This document shows positions 50,808 to 60,084 of a stretch of DNA of 64,000 bases, in pieces. Position 1 is the first letter of the stretch, and each line of letters opens with the position of its first letter. The notes beneath the pieces are model-generated. The model saw nothing but the letters and a program-made list of their open reading frames with translations, was not told where the DNA came from and did no database searches. Source of the stretch: Streptococcus oralis Uo5 (lineage in GTDB: Bacteria > Bacillota > Bacilli > Lactobacillales > Streptococcaceae). The stretch is from positions 901,001 to 965,000 of the forward strand of contig NC_015291.1 of assembly GCF_000253155.1 (NCBI RefSeq), read 5' to 3'. The position numbers and the translations under genes were made by a program.

Positions 50808-52976
50808 ATGGCAAGTCTTAATGTTACTGATGTAATAAAAGAATTAGACATTTCTAAGTCATATTTATATAAATTAATAGATAAAAAAAATATTTTAATC
50901 CCGGGAAGTGATACAGGAAGGTACTTTTGGGATGAAAATACAGTTGAAATTATAAAAAGATTTTTGCAGATAGATGGTTTACAGGATAAGGATGACACAG
51001 ATTTTTTAATATCTAAATTAGGACTAAAGCAGTCATTCATAAACAATAGACGATATTTAGGAAATAAATATTCTCTTTCCGATTTTATAAGAAAAACAGT
51101 TGATGAAAATTGTAAAGGTGTAAATATTGTTATTGACATATTTAGTGGAACCGGTGCAGTTGCGAATACTTTTAAGGATAAAATGCTTATCACAAATGAT
51201 TTACTTTATAGTAATTATATTTCCAATTATGCATGGTTTGGATATGAAAAATATTCAAGCAAAAAGATAATTGAGCTTATATACGACTATAATCAAGTTA
51301 AAACAAAAGAAAATAATTATATGCGAGAAAATTTTGCAGATACATTCTTTTCTGCTGATGATTGTAGCAAGATAGGATATATAAGAGAAGATATAGAGGC
51401 AAAGTATAAAAATAAAGAAATAAATTTTAAGGAATATGCAATATTGATTACATCGCTTCTATATGCAATGGATAAGATTGCAAACACAGTTGGACACTAC
51501 GATGCATATAGAAAAAATGTTGATTTTGAGAAAAAATTAGTATTGAATGTTTTATTACCTGAAGAAACGGTAAATTCTAATAATATTTGTTATAACTTAG
51601 ATGCAAATAAACTTATTAAAAGTATTAGGGGTGATTTGTTGTACTTGGATCCTCCATATAATTCAAGGCAGTATTGTGATGCATATCATTTACTTGAAAA
51701 TGTGGCAAGATGGAAAAAACCTGAAGTTTATGGGGTTGCAAGAAAGATGGATAGGGCTTCACTTAAAAGTGATTACTGCATGATTACGGCTACAAAAGCA
51801 TTTGAAGAACTTATTGAAAGGGCTGATACAAAGTATATCTTACTTTCATATAATAATATGTCTGACAAGGGAAATGATAGGTCGAATGCGAAAATATCAG
51901 ATGAAGATATTATGAGAATTCTTAGTAAAAAGGGGAAAGTTATTATATTTGAATCAGACTACAAGAGTTTTTCGACTGGGAAATCAGATATAAAAGATAA
52001 TAAAGAAAGACTATTTTTATGTGAAGTGTTTAGCGAAGAAAAAAAGAAAATGAATATACCTTGCCCGTTTAATTATACAGGTGGAAAATTTAAGTTGCTA
52101 GAACAGTTGCAACCTTTATTTGATGAAAAGGAAGTATTTTTAGATTTGTTTGCCGGAGGAGGAAATGTTGGAATAAATTCATCTTCTTCAAAAGTTATTT
52201 TTAATGATACGAATGAGAATTTGATAGATTTAATTGAATTTATAAAAGACACTAATACTGATGCTTTATTAAAACAAATAGACAATATTATTGAGGCGTA
52301 TAATTTATCCAATACATCATTACATGGGTATTCCTATTATGATTGTGATAGTAGTAGAGGCTTAGCCAAATACAATAAAGGAAGATTTCTCAAGTTAAGA
52401 GATGATTTTAATGCTAAAGTTCTTGCTGGAGAAATAGATTATCCAATGCTATATGTACTTATGGTGTTTTCTTTTAATAATCAGATTAGGTTTAATCGAA
52501 AGGGACTTTTTAATCTTCCGGTAGGTAAGAGAGATTTTAATTCCAAAATGAGAAGTAAACTTGTATTATTTTCTGAAGAATTAAAAAGTAAAGATGTCCA
52601 GTTTATGAAAAAGGATTTTAGAGAAATTTCGCTAGATGGTTTTTCTCAGGAGACTTTTATTTATTGTGATCCACCTTATTTGATTACAAATGCAACATAT
52701 AATGAAAATGGAATGTGGACTGAAATAGAAGAAAAAGCTTTACTTGAATTTTTGGACGAAGCCAATGAAAAAGGCTTTAATTTTGCTTTGTCTAATGTTT
52801 TGGAAAGTAAAAATAAAAGAAATGATATTTTATATAATTGGATTGAAAGTAAGGGGTATTACTGCAATCATCTGAATAAAAGTTATTCAAATAGCAGTTA
52901 TCACAGAAAAAATAAGAATAGTATGTCTGAAGAAGTTTTGATTACTAATTATCCAGTTGATTGGAGGAATGAGTAA
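50808..52976 (+). CDS. Type IIS DNA adenine methyltransferase, two catalytic domains plus N-terminal HTH
   Basis: 722 aa from ATG 50808, 7 nt after AAGGAGG. Residues about 3-52 are a MerR/excisionase-like HTH (VTDVIKELDISKSYLYKLIDK). Domain 1 (about 75-400) has RRYLGNKYSL, DIFSGTGAV near residue 110 and DPPYNSRQY near 281. Domain 2 (about 415-720) is Dam/D12-like: NYTGGKFKLLEQL near 422, DLFAGGGNVG near 446, DPPYLIT near 621. Such double enzymes (M.FokI, M.StsI) methylate adenine on both strands of an asymmetric site. The stop abuts the endonuclease ATG. AT-rich, acquired. Confidence 0.9.
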   Translation: MASLNVTDVIKELDISKSYLYKLIDKKNILIPGSDTGRYFWDENTVEIIKRFLQIDGLQDKDDTDFLISKLGLKQSFINNRRYLGNKYSLSDFIRKTVDENCKGVNIVIDIFSGTGAVANTFKDKMLITNDLLYSNYISNYAWFGYEKYSSKKIIELIYDYNQVKTKENNYMRENFADTFFSADDCSKIGYIREDIEAKYKNKEINFKEYAILITSLLYAMDKIANTVGHYDAYRKNVDFEKKLVLNVLLPEETVNSNNICYNLDANKLIKSIRGDLLYLDPPYNSRQYCDAYHLLENVARWKKPEVYGVARKMDRASLKSDYCMITATKAFEELIERADTKYILLSYNNMSDKGNDRSNAKISDEDIMRILSKKGKVIIFESDYKSFSTGKSDIKDNKERLFLCEVFSEEKKKMNIPCPFNYTGGKFKLLEQLQPLFDEKEVFLDLFAGGGNVGINSSSSKVIFNDTNENLIDLIEFIKDTNTDALLKQIDNIIEAYNLSNTSLHGYSYYDCDSSRGLAKYNKGRFLKLRDDFNAKVLAGEIDYPMLYVLMVFSFNNQIRFNRKGLFNLPVGKRDFNSKMRSKLVLFSEELKSKDVQFMKKDFREISLDGFSQETFIYCDPPYLITNATYNENGMWTEIEEKALLEFLDEANEKGFNFALSNVLESKNKRNDILYNWIESKGYYCNHLNKSYSNSSYHRKNKNSMSEEVLITNYPVDWRNE

Positions 52977-54959
52977 ATGGTAAATAAAAGTATTCCATAT
53001 CAAAGTTTTTGTTGGGTTATAGGAACTACAAGTTTTAGAACTGCAAAACTAAATTTAAAGATTGAAGAGCAATTATTGTTATTAGAAGAATTTTATAAAA
53101 CTGTATCAATTAAATCAGCTTGGAATTGGAATAATACTCTGCAAGAAGAGTATTATGATTTTATGAAAGAACGAGAATTTCTATATGGAGATGCCAGAAG
53201 AAAAGATAAAGACGCCAGAGAAAAAACATCGGGTTTAGTTGATATAGGCTTGATTACTCCGGATAGGTTAATTACAGATGCAGGTAAAGAACTTCTAAAT
53301 ATTGCAAGAGAAGGAGCTTTTGATACCAATAATTTCTTTAATTTGGACAGCGATAGCTTCGTGTATTTGAAGCAATTATTAAAGACTACGATAAATGTGA
53401 ACAACAATATTGTAAGACCTTTTTTGGTTACCTTAAAAACTTTATTGGAACTTGATTTTTTGACTTATGATGAGTTTACTTATTTTATTCCTCTGATTAA
53501 TGATAGAGAGAGTGCTGAAGAAATTATCGAAAGCATCCGGCTATATAGGGAAGAAAAAATCACATTAGAAGATGTGATATACGAAAGATTGATTGTTATG
53601 GAGAATTACCAAGAGGCACTTTCAGAATTCATTGATCATGCAGTTGATGAAGAATTGATTTGCCTCATTGGCATGAATCGAAAAAGCAGAAATTATGATA
53701 AGCCTTATTATAGATTGTATGAGAATATTAAGAAAATCTTTCTTGATAACGGGGATGATTATGAAGCACTATTAAATTCTGCTAAGAGCATCAATCAAAA
53801 GCCCGGAACATTATGGAGGAGTTTATTATTTAGGACAACGAACATTAGTGTAATAAGAAAAAATGGGAAATCCTCTATTTTGTCTGCGTGTCCATTTTTA
53901 AATTGCTCAAGCGAAAGAGAATTAAAAGAGGTTTTCTTTAAGTATCTGCATGTATTTAAAGCGATGGCAACCTTATCGGATTACTTTGATTTGAATCGAA
54001 GATATTTTAATATTACAGATACCTTAATCTTTGAAGATCAACTAATCAAATTAGATATGCTCCCGAAATATTTTTTCAAAGAAATAATGGAAGATTTGTA
54101 TACAGAAGCTTTTACTAGATGTGATACATTAACACAGAGCATCACATTGATTGAAATTTCAAGTGCGTTTGATGTTGATATCAATAAGGTTTATCAGACA
54201 TTAAGTGCGGATTTAGGCATCAAAATCAAGTCATCTGAACAGGCGGCAGCATATGTAAACGATGAACGTTACAGAAGATTCAATGCTTTAATAGACAAAA
54301 AATTTAATGATTCCATACTTGTAGAATTGTTAAATTGTTTTGAGAAACGTAATGATAAGAGAATAGAAGAGCTAGTAACAGACGAGGCGGCTATCCCAAC
54401 TATTTTCGAATATGTATTAGGAATTATTTGGTACAAAGTCAGCGAAAGAAAAGGAAATATATTGGATTTTATGAAATTGTCATTAGAAGCTAATCTGTTA
54501 CCTAAGACACATGCGGCTGGAGGTTATGCAGATATCATTTATGAATACGAAGCCTGTACTTCTTATCCGAAACATTCATTATTGCTTGAAGCAACGCTTG
54601 CAGATGGGAATAATCAAAGAAGAATGGAAATGGAGCCTGTTTCAAGACATTTAGGAGATTATAGGATTAGATTTAATAATCCATTTGATTACAGCCTGTT
54701 TGTAAGCACACACTTAGATAAAAATGTGATTTCAGATTTTAGATATAGAAAGATAATTCCATATACTAGAGATGAAGGGACTATCACAGGCATGAAGATT
54801 ATATCAATGGATACTGATTCTCTCAAGAAGATAATTGAAAATAAGATCAAGTATAAGTATTTGTATGAAGTCTTTGATAAATACCATGAAATGCCATTAG
54901 AGACTGTAGATTGGCATGATGGGATGATAAAAGAGGCTACGGGAGAGTATGAGGCATAA
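52977..54959 (+). CDS. AlwI-family type IIS restriction endonuclease
   Basis: 660 aa. ATG directly follows the methyltransferase stop; GGAGG lies 9 nt upstream in the previous gene. The start SFCWVIGTTSFRTAKLNLKIEEQL is the AlwI-like N-terminus. The helical recognition part fills the middle; near residues 515-555 lies the PD-(D/E)XK-type nuclease core GYADIIYEYEA ... SLLLEATLADGNNQRRMEMEPVSRHL, matching the AlwI/PleI/N.BspD6I group. It should cut outside an asymmetric site; the site itself (GGATC in AlwI) cannot be predicted. Paired with the preceding methyltransferase it makes a complete system. Confidence 0.85.
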   Translation: MVNKSIPYQSFCWVIGTTSFRTAKLNLKIEEQLLLLEEFYKTVSIKSAWNWNNTLQEEYYDFMKEREFLYGDARRKDKDAREKTSGLVDIGLITPDRLITDAGKELLNIAREGAFDTNNFFNLDSDSFVYLKQLLKTTINVNNNIVRPFLVTLKTLLELDFLTYDEFTYFIPLINDRESAEEIIESIRLYREEKITLEDVIYERLIVMENYQEALSEFIDHAVDEELICLIGMNRKSRNYDKPYYRLYENIKKIFLDNGDDYEALLNSAKSINQKPGTLWRSLLFRTTNISVIRKNGKSSILSACPFLNCSSERELKEVFFKYLHVFKAMATLSDYFDLNRRYFNITDTLIFEDQLIKLDMLPKYFFKEIMEDLYTEAFTRCDTLTQSITLIEISSAFDVDINKVYQTLSADLGIKIKSSEQAAAYVNDERYRRFNALIDKKFNDSILVELLNCFEKRNDKRIEELVTDEAAIPTIFEYVLGIIWYKVSERKGNILDFMKLSLEANLLPKTHAAGGYADIIYEYEACTSYPKHSLLLEATLADGNNQRRMEMEPVSRHLGDYRIRFNNPFDYSLFVSTHLDKNVISDFRYRKIIPYTRDEGTITGMKIISMDTDSLKKIIENKIKYKYLYEVFDKYHEMPLETVDWHDGMIKEATGEYEA

Positions 54960-55017
54960 AAAATATGAACTTTCAAAATTAATATATGAATCAAACAAGG
55001 TTGTGAGAAGAGCAAAA

Positions 55018-55704
55018 ATGAAAAAAATAAGATATACATTTACATACACAAAAATGTAAAAAAGGTGATGGAGCGTCGAGAGTAATAGATGCAGAAAAAT
55101 TCATAGAAAAAATTCAAGAAAATAACGTTGGATTATGTGCGATTACGAATCATAATAAATTTGATATCAATGAATATAATGCGATTTCAAGTAAACCAAT
55201 AAATTTTTTTATTTTCCGGGCATAGAGTTAGATGTTAGATTTGATGAGAACAAAATAAGGCATATTATTTTAGTGTACAGTCCAGAGTGTGCAATTGATT
55301 TTAAAGATATTTTTTCAGTTTATCCAGTTGCAGAGCATATTCTGAGTCTTAAAATTGACAAGAGGTTGAGACAAGGTGATGTAACTTTAGTCAATGAAAT
55401 TCAAAGTGTTACGATCAATGGTGTAACTAGAAAGTTCTATTCTTTTTCTACCAAATACTGTTCCCATCATAACCCTAAAGAATACCCTATCTATGATAGC
55501 TATGTAGAAAAGGTATTGAAATACTTTAGAAAAACAGATAAATTTTCTAAATTTAAGAATTCAGACCTAAAAGATTATCAAAAATTTAAAAATATAATTA
55601 TTGCTTTTAGAGGATACTACGGATTAGAAGAATTTAATCTTAAAGAGATTGACCAGTATTTATGGCAGTTGGAAAAAGAGTATTTCCCTAATAAATACAA
55701 GTAA
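55018..55704 (+). pseudogene. Frameshifted PHP-domain protein fused to an unrelated C-terminal fragment
   Basis: Joining frames gives a PHP-domain N-terminus: HLHT (55037-55048), KKGDG, CAITNHNKFD, then after a shift FPGIELDV and HIILVYSPECA. One shift is near 55030 (the ATG 55018 frame stops at once), another at the T7 run 55204-55210. From about 55320 onward (VAEHILSLKI...) the sequence changes to the C-terminal part of a different protein (FYSFSTKYCSHHNP ... EYPIYDSYVEKVLKYF ... WQLEKEYFPNKY), a type often seen in streptococcal accessory regions. PHP-domain proteins occur with restriction systems; this one is dead. Confidence 0.7.
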
Positions 55705-55735
55705 CTTGTTTTAGCTTAGAAAGGAAAACTTCAAA

Positions 55736-56428
55736 TTGCCCTACAAATTTCTACTTTTTGATCTAGATCACACCTTGCTTGATTTTGATACTGCTGAGGA
55801 TGTGGCTCTGACGCAACTTCTAAAAGAAGAAGGAGTTGCGGATATCCAAGCCTACAAAGACTATTACGTTCCTATGAACAAGGCTCTCTGGAAGGACTTG
55901 GAGCAAAAGAAAATCAGTAAACAAGAACTGGTTAACACGCGCTTTTCTCGTTTATTTGCCCATTTTGGGCTGGAGAAAGACGGTGCATTACTTGCCCAGC
56001 GTTACCAATTTTACCTCGCCCAGCAGGGGCAAACTCTTTCGGGGGCTCATGAACTTTTGGACAGTCTTATTGAGCGTGATTATGACCTGTACGCTGCGAC
56101 AAATGGAATCACTGCCATTCAGACGGGACGTTTGGCTCAATCGGGTCTGGCACCTTATTTTAACCAAGTCTTTATCTCCGAGCAATTACAAACACAAAAG
56201 CCTGACGCACAATTTTATGAAAAAATTGGTCAACAGATTGCTGGATTTAGTAAAGAAAAGACGCTGATGATTGGAGATTCCCTAACAGCTGATATTCAAG
56301 GTGGCAATAATGCTGGGATCGATACTGTCTGGTACAATCCCTATCATCTGGAAAACAAGACACAAGCTCAGCTAACTTATGAAGTTCATTCTTACCAAGA
56401 CTTGCTGGATTGTTTGGATGCTATGTAG
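55736..56428 (+). CDS. HAD hydrolase, YjjG-type pyrimidine nucleotidase
   Basis: 230 aa from TTG 55736, with AGAAAGG upstream. HAD motifs: LLFDLDHTLLDFDTAED, AATNGI, KPDAQFYEKIG and MIGDSLTADIQGGNNAGIDTVWYNP. The length and LDHTLLDF fit YjjG, which removes phosphate from non-canonical pyrimidine nucleotides. First core-like gene after the island. Confidence 0.85.
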   Translation: MPYKFLLFDLDHTLLDFDTAEDVALTQLLKEEGVADIQAYKDYYVPMNKALWKDLEQKKISKQELVNTRFSRLFAHFGLEKDGALLAQRYQFYLAQQGQTLSGAHELLDSLIERDYDLYAATNGITAIQTGRLAQSGLAPYFNQVFISEQLQTQKPDAQFYEKIGQQIAGFSKEKTLMIGDSLTADIQGGNNAGIDTVWYNPYHLENKTQAQLTYEVHSYQDLLDCLDAM

Positions 56429-56451
56429 TGCTTTTCCTAAGAGGGGATGAT

Positions 56452-56745
56452 ATGGAAACAAAAGTCATTGAAGAGATTGATAACTTACTAAACCTCATTG
56501 AGCAGTATCAGTTAAAAGGTGTGGTTGCTCAAGTAAATTCGTTAAAAGAGTTAAAGTATTTCATAAGCAATCATATAGAGTTAAGTACTCGAGAGAAGAT
56601 GAATATCCACTATTCACTCTTTCTTCCTAGGGGTGGCTTATCTGAACTCTACTATATGGACGCAAATTTTGAACGGATGAAGTCTGTAAATAATCAACTT
56701 TCCTATTCTATTGAAACAATCGAAAAGTTTTTAATGGCTGATTGA
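56452..56745 (+). CDS. Small hypothetical protein
   Basis: 97 aa from ATG 56452 with GAGGGG upstream; a longer frame from 56410 overlaps the previous gene and lacks a ribosome binding site. The protein is helical and soluble (METKVIEEIDNLLNLIEQYQL ... ). No family recognised. It lies 23 nt after the yjjG-type gene, probably co-transcribed, and is followed by a terminator. Confidence 0.65.
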   Translation: METKVIEEIDNLLNLIEQYQLKGVVAQVNSLKELKYFISNHIELSTREKMNIHYSLFLPRGGLSELYYMDANFERMKSVNNQLSYSIETIEKFLMAD

Positions 56746-56801
56746 TACTGTGAACACTCATGTCAAATAGTAGGATAGATAACAGTATATGTAAGAACTG
56801 T

Positions 56802-56828
56802 AAAAAGTGGTTTCCATAGCCACTTTTT
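56802..56828 (+). terminator. Terminator after the small hypothetical gene
   Basis: AAAAAGTGG / CCACTTTTT stem with a 9-nt loop. The next promoter's extended -10 (TGCTATAAT, 56828-56836) begins at its end. Confidence 0.8.
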
Positions 56829-56867
56829 GCTATAATAGAGGCAGTAAAAACAAAGGAATAGTAAACG

Positions 56868-57623
56868 ATGTCAAGACCAGAACTTTCTCTTTATGAACCA
56901 TTGTATACACTAAAGGAAGTTGATCAAAATATCTGGATAGCAGATGGTGATTTGATTCAAATGGACATGAAGATCTTCAACCTTCCTTTTCAGACACGTA
57001 TGACGGTGATTAAGTTAAATGATGGCAAACTTTGGATTCACTCTCCGATTGCGCCAAACGAGAAACTGTTTACTGAACTGGATGCTTTGGGCAAAGTCGC
57101 TTACCTGATTTCACCCAATAAGATTCACTACGCCTATATTGCAGATTGGAAAAAAAGATATCCTCATGCGCAAACATGGTCTAGTCCAGGAGTTGAAGAG
57201 AGAGCGAAAAGTCAGAATATCAAGGTGGTATTCAATGCTCCCTTAACAGATAAGGCTCCTGACCTATGGTCTGATGAGATTGATCAGCTTATTTTTAAGG
57301 GAAGTTCTGTGATTGAAGAAGTGGTGTTTTTTCATAAATCAACTAAAACACTCATTGTAACGGACCTTATAGAGAATTTTGAACCGGAAAAGATAGCTAG
57401 TCCAATCCGAAGAAAAATTTATCGTTTAGCTCGTGTAACAGCCCCTGATGGTCAAACTCCTATTGACTATCGGATGACTTTTTTAGGAAGACAAAGGGAA
57501 GCAAAGGTTTCCTTTTCCCGTATGTTAAACTGGAAACCGGATAAAATCATACTTGCACATGGTCTATGCTTTTTTGAGAACGGTATAGATGAATTAAAAC
57601 GTGCTTTTAGATGGATACGGTAA
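56868..57623 (+). CDS. DUF4336 domain protein (metallo-beta-lactamase-like fold)
   Basis: 251 aa. [73 protein letters not shown] and ILAHG fit DUF4336. The fold is MBL-like but lacks a full HxHxDH motif, so catalysis is doubtful. It lies just before ung; their frames overlap only if the ung upstream extension is used. Own extended -10 (TGCTATAAT, 56828-56836). Confidence 0.85.
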   Translation: MSRPELSLYEPLYTLKEVDQNIWIADGDLIQMDMKIFNLPFQTRMTVIKLNDGKLWIHSPIAPNEKLFTELDALGKVAYLISPNKIHYAYIADWKKRYPHAQTWSSPGVEERAKSQNIKVVFNAPLTDKAPDLWSDEIDQLIFKGSSVIEEVVFFHKSTKTLIVTDLIENFEPEKIASPIRRKIYRLARVTAPDGQTPIDYRMTFLGRQREAKVSFSRMLNWKPDKIILAHGLCFFENGIDELKRAFRWIR

Positions 57624-57634
57624 AGGAGAAAAAT

Positions 57635-58288
57635 ATGCAACACTCATCTTGGCATGCTTTGATTAAGGAGCAATTACCTGAAGGGTATTTCGGGAAAATC
57701 AATCAATTTATGAACCAGGTCTATGCTCAGGGAACTGTTTATCCACCTAAGGAAAAAGTTTTTCAGGCTCTCTTGACTACACCGCTTGAAGAAGTGAAGG
57801 TGGTGATTCTAGGGCAGGATCCTTATCACGGGCCAGGTCAAGCGCAGGGTTTGAGTTTTTCTGTACCTGACTCTATCCCAGCTCCACCGTCCTTGCAAAA
57901 CATTTTAAAAGAATTGTCAGATGATATCGGCGTTAAGAAATCACATGATTTGACGTCTTGGGCTGAGCAGGGAGTCTTACTTCTCAATGCTTGCTTGACG
58001 GTTCCTGCTGGGCAAGCCAATGGTCATTCTGGGCTAATATGGGAGCCCTTTACTGATGCTGTGATTCAGGTGGTCAATAATCTAGACAGACCTGTAGTCT
58101 TTGTGCTCTGGGGCGCTTATGCACGTAAGAAGAAGGTCTTGGTTACCAATCCTCACCACTTGATTATCGAATCAGCCCATCCTAGTCCGTTATCGGTTTA
58201 TAGAGGATTTTGGGGTTCCAAGCCTTTTTCCAAGGCCAATGCATTCTTAACAGAGACAGGACAAGAGCCAATCGATTGGCTTAGATAA
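57635..58288 (+). CDS. ung: Uracil-DNA glycosylase
   Basis: 217 aa from ATG 57635 with AAAGGAG; an upstream in-frame start at 57611 overlaps the previous gene. It removes uracil from [25 protein letters not shown] (catalytic Asp), [18 protein letters not shown] and [20 protein letters not shown] (catalytic His) are all present. Member of the ung-mutX-pyrC unit. Confidence 0.97.
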   Translation: MQHSSWHALIKEQLPEGYFGKINQFMNQVYAQGTVYPPKEKVFQALLTTPLEEVKVVILGQDPYHGPGQAQGLSFSVPDSIPAPPSLQNILKELSDDIGVKKSHDLTSWAEQGVLLLNACLTVPAGQANGHSGLIWEPFTDAVIQVVNNLDRPVVFVLWGAYARKKKVLVTNPHHLIIESAHPSPLSVYRGFWGSKPFSKANAFLTETGQEPIDWLR

Positions 58289-58297
58289 GGAGAGAAT

Positions 58298-58762
58298 ATG
58301 CCTCAGTTAGCGACGATTTGCTACATTGATAACGGAAAAGAACTACTCATGCTCCATCGCAATAAGAAGCCCAATGATGTTCATGAAGGCAAATGGATTG
58401 GTGTGGGTGGTAAACTAGAGCGAGGGGAGACACCTCAGGAGTGCGCGGCGCGTGAAATCCTAGAAGAAACAGGCCTCAAAGCCAAGCCGGTTCTAAAAGG
58501 TGTTATCACTTTTCCAGAATTCACGCCAGATTTAGACTGGTACACCTATGTTTTTAAGGTGACAGAGTTCGAGGGTGACTTGATTGACTGCAATGAGGGA
58601 ACCTTAGAATGGGTTCCCTATGATGAAGTTTTGAGCAAGCCAACTTGGGAGGGTGACCACACCTTTGTTGAGTGGCTTTTAGAAGATAAACCCTTCTTTT
58701 CAGCTAAGTTTGTTTATGATGGGGATAAATTATTGGATACCCAAGTTGATTTCTATGAATAA
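58298..58762 (+). CDS. mutX: NUDIX hydrolase, 8-oxo-dGTP diphosphatase type
   Basis: 154 aa. NUDIX box GGKLERGETPQECAAREILEETGL near residues 38-61. The length and C-terminal DTQVDFYE match streptococcal MutX, which removes oxidised dGTP and lowers mutation. AAGGAGAG before ATG, 9 nt after ung. With mutY in the window both arms of the GO repair system are present. Confidence 0.93.
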   Translation: MPQLATICYIDNGKELLMLHRNKKPNDVHEGKWIGVGGKLERGETPQECAAREILEETGLKAKPVLKGVITFPEFTPDLDWYTYVFKVTEFEGDLIDCNEGTLEWVPYDEVLSKPTWEGDHTFVEWLLEDKPFFSAKFVYDGDKLLDTQVDFYE

Positions 58763-58774
58763 AGGAGAAAGCGG

Positions 58775-60043
58775 ATGCTAGTAATCAAAAATGGTCGTGT
58801 CATGGATCCCAAGTCTGGTTTGGATCAGGTTTGTGATGTCTTGGTTGAAGACGGTAAAATTCTTAAAATTGCACCACAAATTAGTGAAGAAGGTGCAGAG
58901 GTCATTGACGCAACTGGTCTTGTAGTTGCGCCTGGACTAGTTGATATTCATGTTCATTTCCGTGAACCTGGTCAAACCCACAAGGAGGATATTCATACTG
59001 GGGCACTAGCGGCTGCTGCAGGTGGTTTTACAACGGTTGTCATGATGGCTAATACTAGTCCAACCATCTCAGATGCGGAGACTCTTCAAGAAGTTCTACA
59101 GTCAGCTGCCAAGGAAAAAATTAATGTCAAGACAGTTGCGACTATTACCAAGAACTTTAATGGCCAAGACTTGACAGATTTTAAGGCGCTCTTAGAAGCA
59201 GGTGCGGTTGGTTTTTCTGATGACGGTATTCCGCTTGAGAGCAGTAAAGTGGTTAAGGAAGCCATGGAAGAAGCTAAAAAACTTAATACTTTTATTAGTC
59301 TTCATGAGGAAGATCCAGGTTTGAATGGGATTCTTGGATTTAACGAAAACATCGCTAAGGAACATTTTCATATCTGTGGAGCGACTGGGGTGGCTGAGTA
59401 CGCTATGATTGCGCGTGATGTTATGATTGCCTATGCAACCAAAGCCCATGTTCACATCCAGCATTTGTCTAAGGAAGAAAGTGTCAAGGTAGTGGAATTC
59501 GCTCAAGGTTTGGGAGCACAGGTCACAGCAGAAGTAGCGCCACAGCATTTCTCTAAGACAGAAGCTCTTCTTTTAACTCAAGGAAGCAATGCCAAAATGA
59601 ATCCTCCACTTCGTTTGGAGTCAGACCGTCGTGCCGTTATCGAAGGTCTCAAGTCAGGTGTTATCACAGTTATCGCAACGGACCACGCGCCTCACCATGC
59701 AGACGAGAAAAATGTAGAAGATATCACTAAAGCACCATCTGGTATGACAGGTTTGGAAACCTCTCTTTCTCTTGGTTTGACTTATTTGGTGGAAGCTGGT
59801 GAGCTAAGCTTGATGGAATTGCTTGAAAAAATGACTGTCAATCCAGCCAAACTTTACAACTTTGAAGCTGGTTACTTGGCTGAGAATGGTCCAGCGGATA
59901 TCACTATCTTTGATGCTAAGACTGACCGCCTTGTGGACTCCCACTTTGCTTCAAAAGCAGCTAATTCACCATTTATTGGTGAAACTTTAAAAGGGCAGGT
60001 TAAATATACCATCTGTAAGGGACAAATCGTCTACCAAAACTAG
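58775..60043 (+). CDS. pyrC: Dihydroorotase
   Basis: 422 aa, Bacillus-type class I. It closes carbamoyl-aspartate to dihydroorotate in pyrimidine synthesis. Metal site [16 protein letters not shown] (His59, His61), [18 protein letters not shown] and [12 protein letters not shown] are present. AAAGGAG before ATG, 12 nt after mutX, so in the ung-mutX unit. No PyrR attenuator was recognised before it. Confidence 0.96.
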   Translation: MLVIKNGRVMDPKSGLDQVCDVLVEDGKILKIAPQISEEGAEVIDATGLVVAPGLVDIHVHFREPGQTHKEDIHTGALAAAAGGFTTVVMMANTSPTISDAETLQEVLQSAAKEKINVKTVATITKNFNGQDLTDFKALLEAGAVGFSDDGIPLESSKVVKEAMEEAKKLNTFISLHEEDPGLNGILGFNENIAKEHFHICGATGVAEYAMIARDVMIAYATKAHVHIQHLSKEESVKVVEFAQGLGAQVTAEVAPQHFSKTEALLLTQGSNAKMNPPLRLESDRRAVIEGLKSGVITVIATDHAPHHADEKNVEDITKAPSGMTGLETSLSLGLTYLVEAGELSLMELLEKMTVNPAKLYNFEAGYLAENGPADITIFDAKTDRLVDSHFASKAANSPFIGETLKGQVKYTICKGQIVYQN

Positions 60044-60084
60044 ATGGGACTCTGCTCTATAAACTATAAGAATAGAGAGCGTAT

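Larger units (their letters stand above)
50193..55735. mobile_element. AT-rich mosaic island with type IIS restriction-modification system
   Basis: Between the ClbS/DfsB gene and the yjjG-type gene the sequence turns AT-rich with aga/ata/tta codons. It holds a truncated relaxase, an intact type IIS methyltransferase/endonuclease pair and a frameshifted chimera. No integrase, transposase or clear flanking repeat was found, so the boundaries are approximate. Confidence 0.7.
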
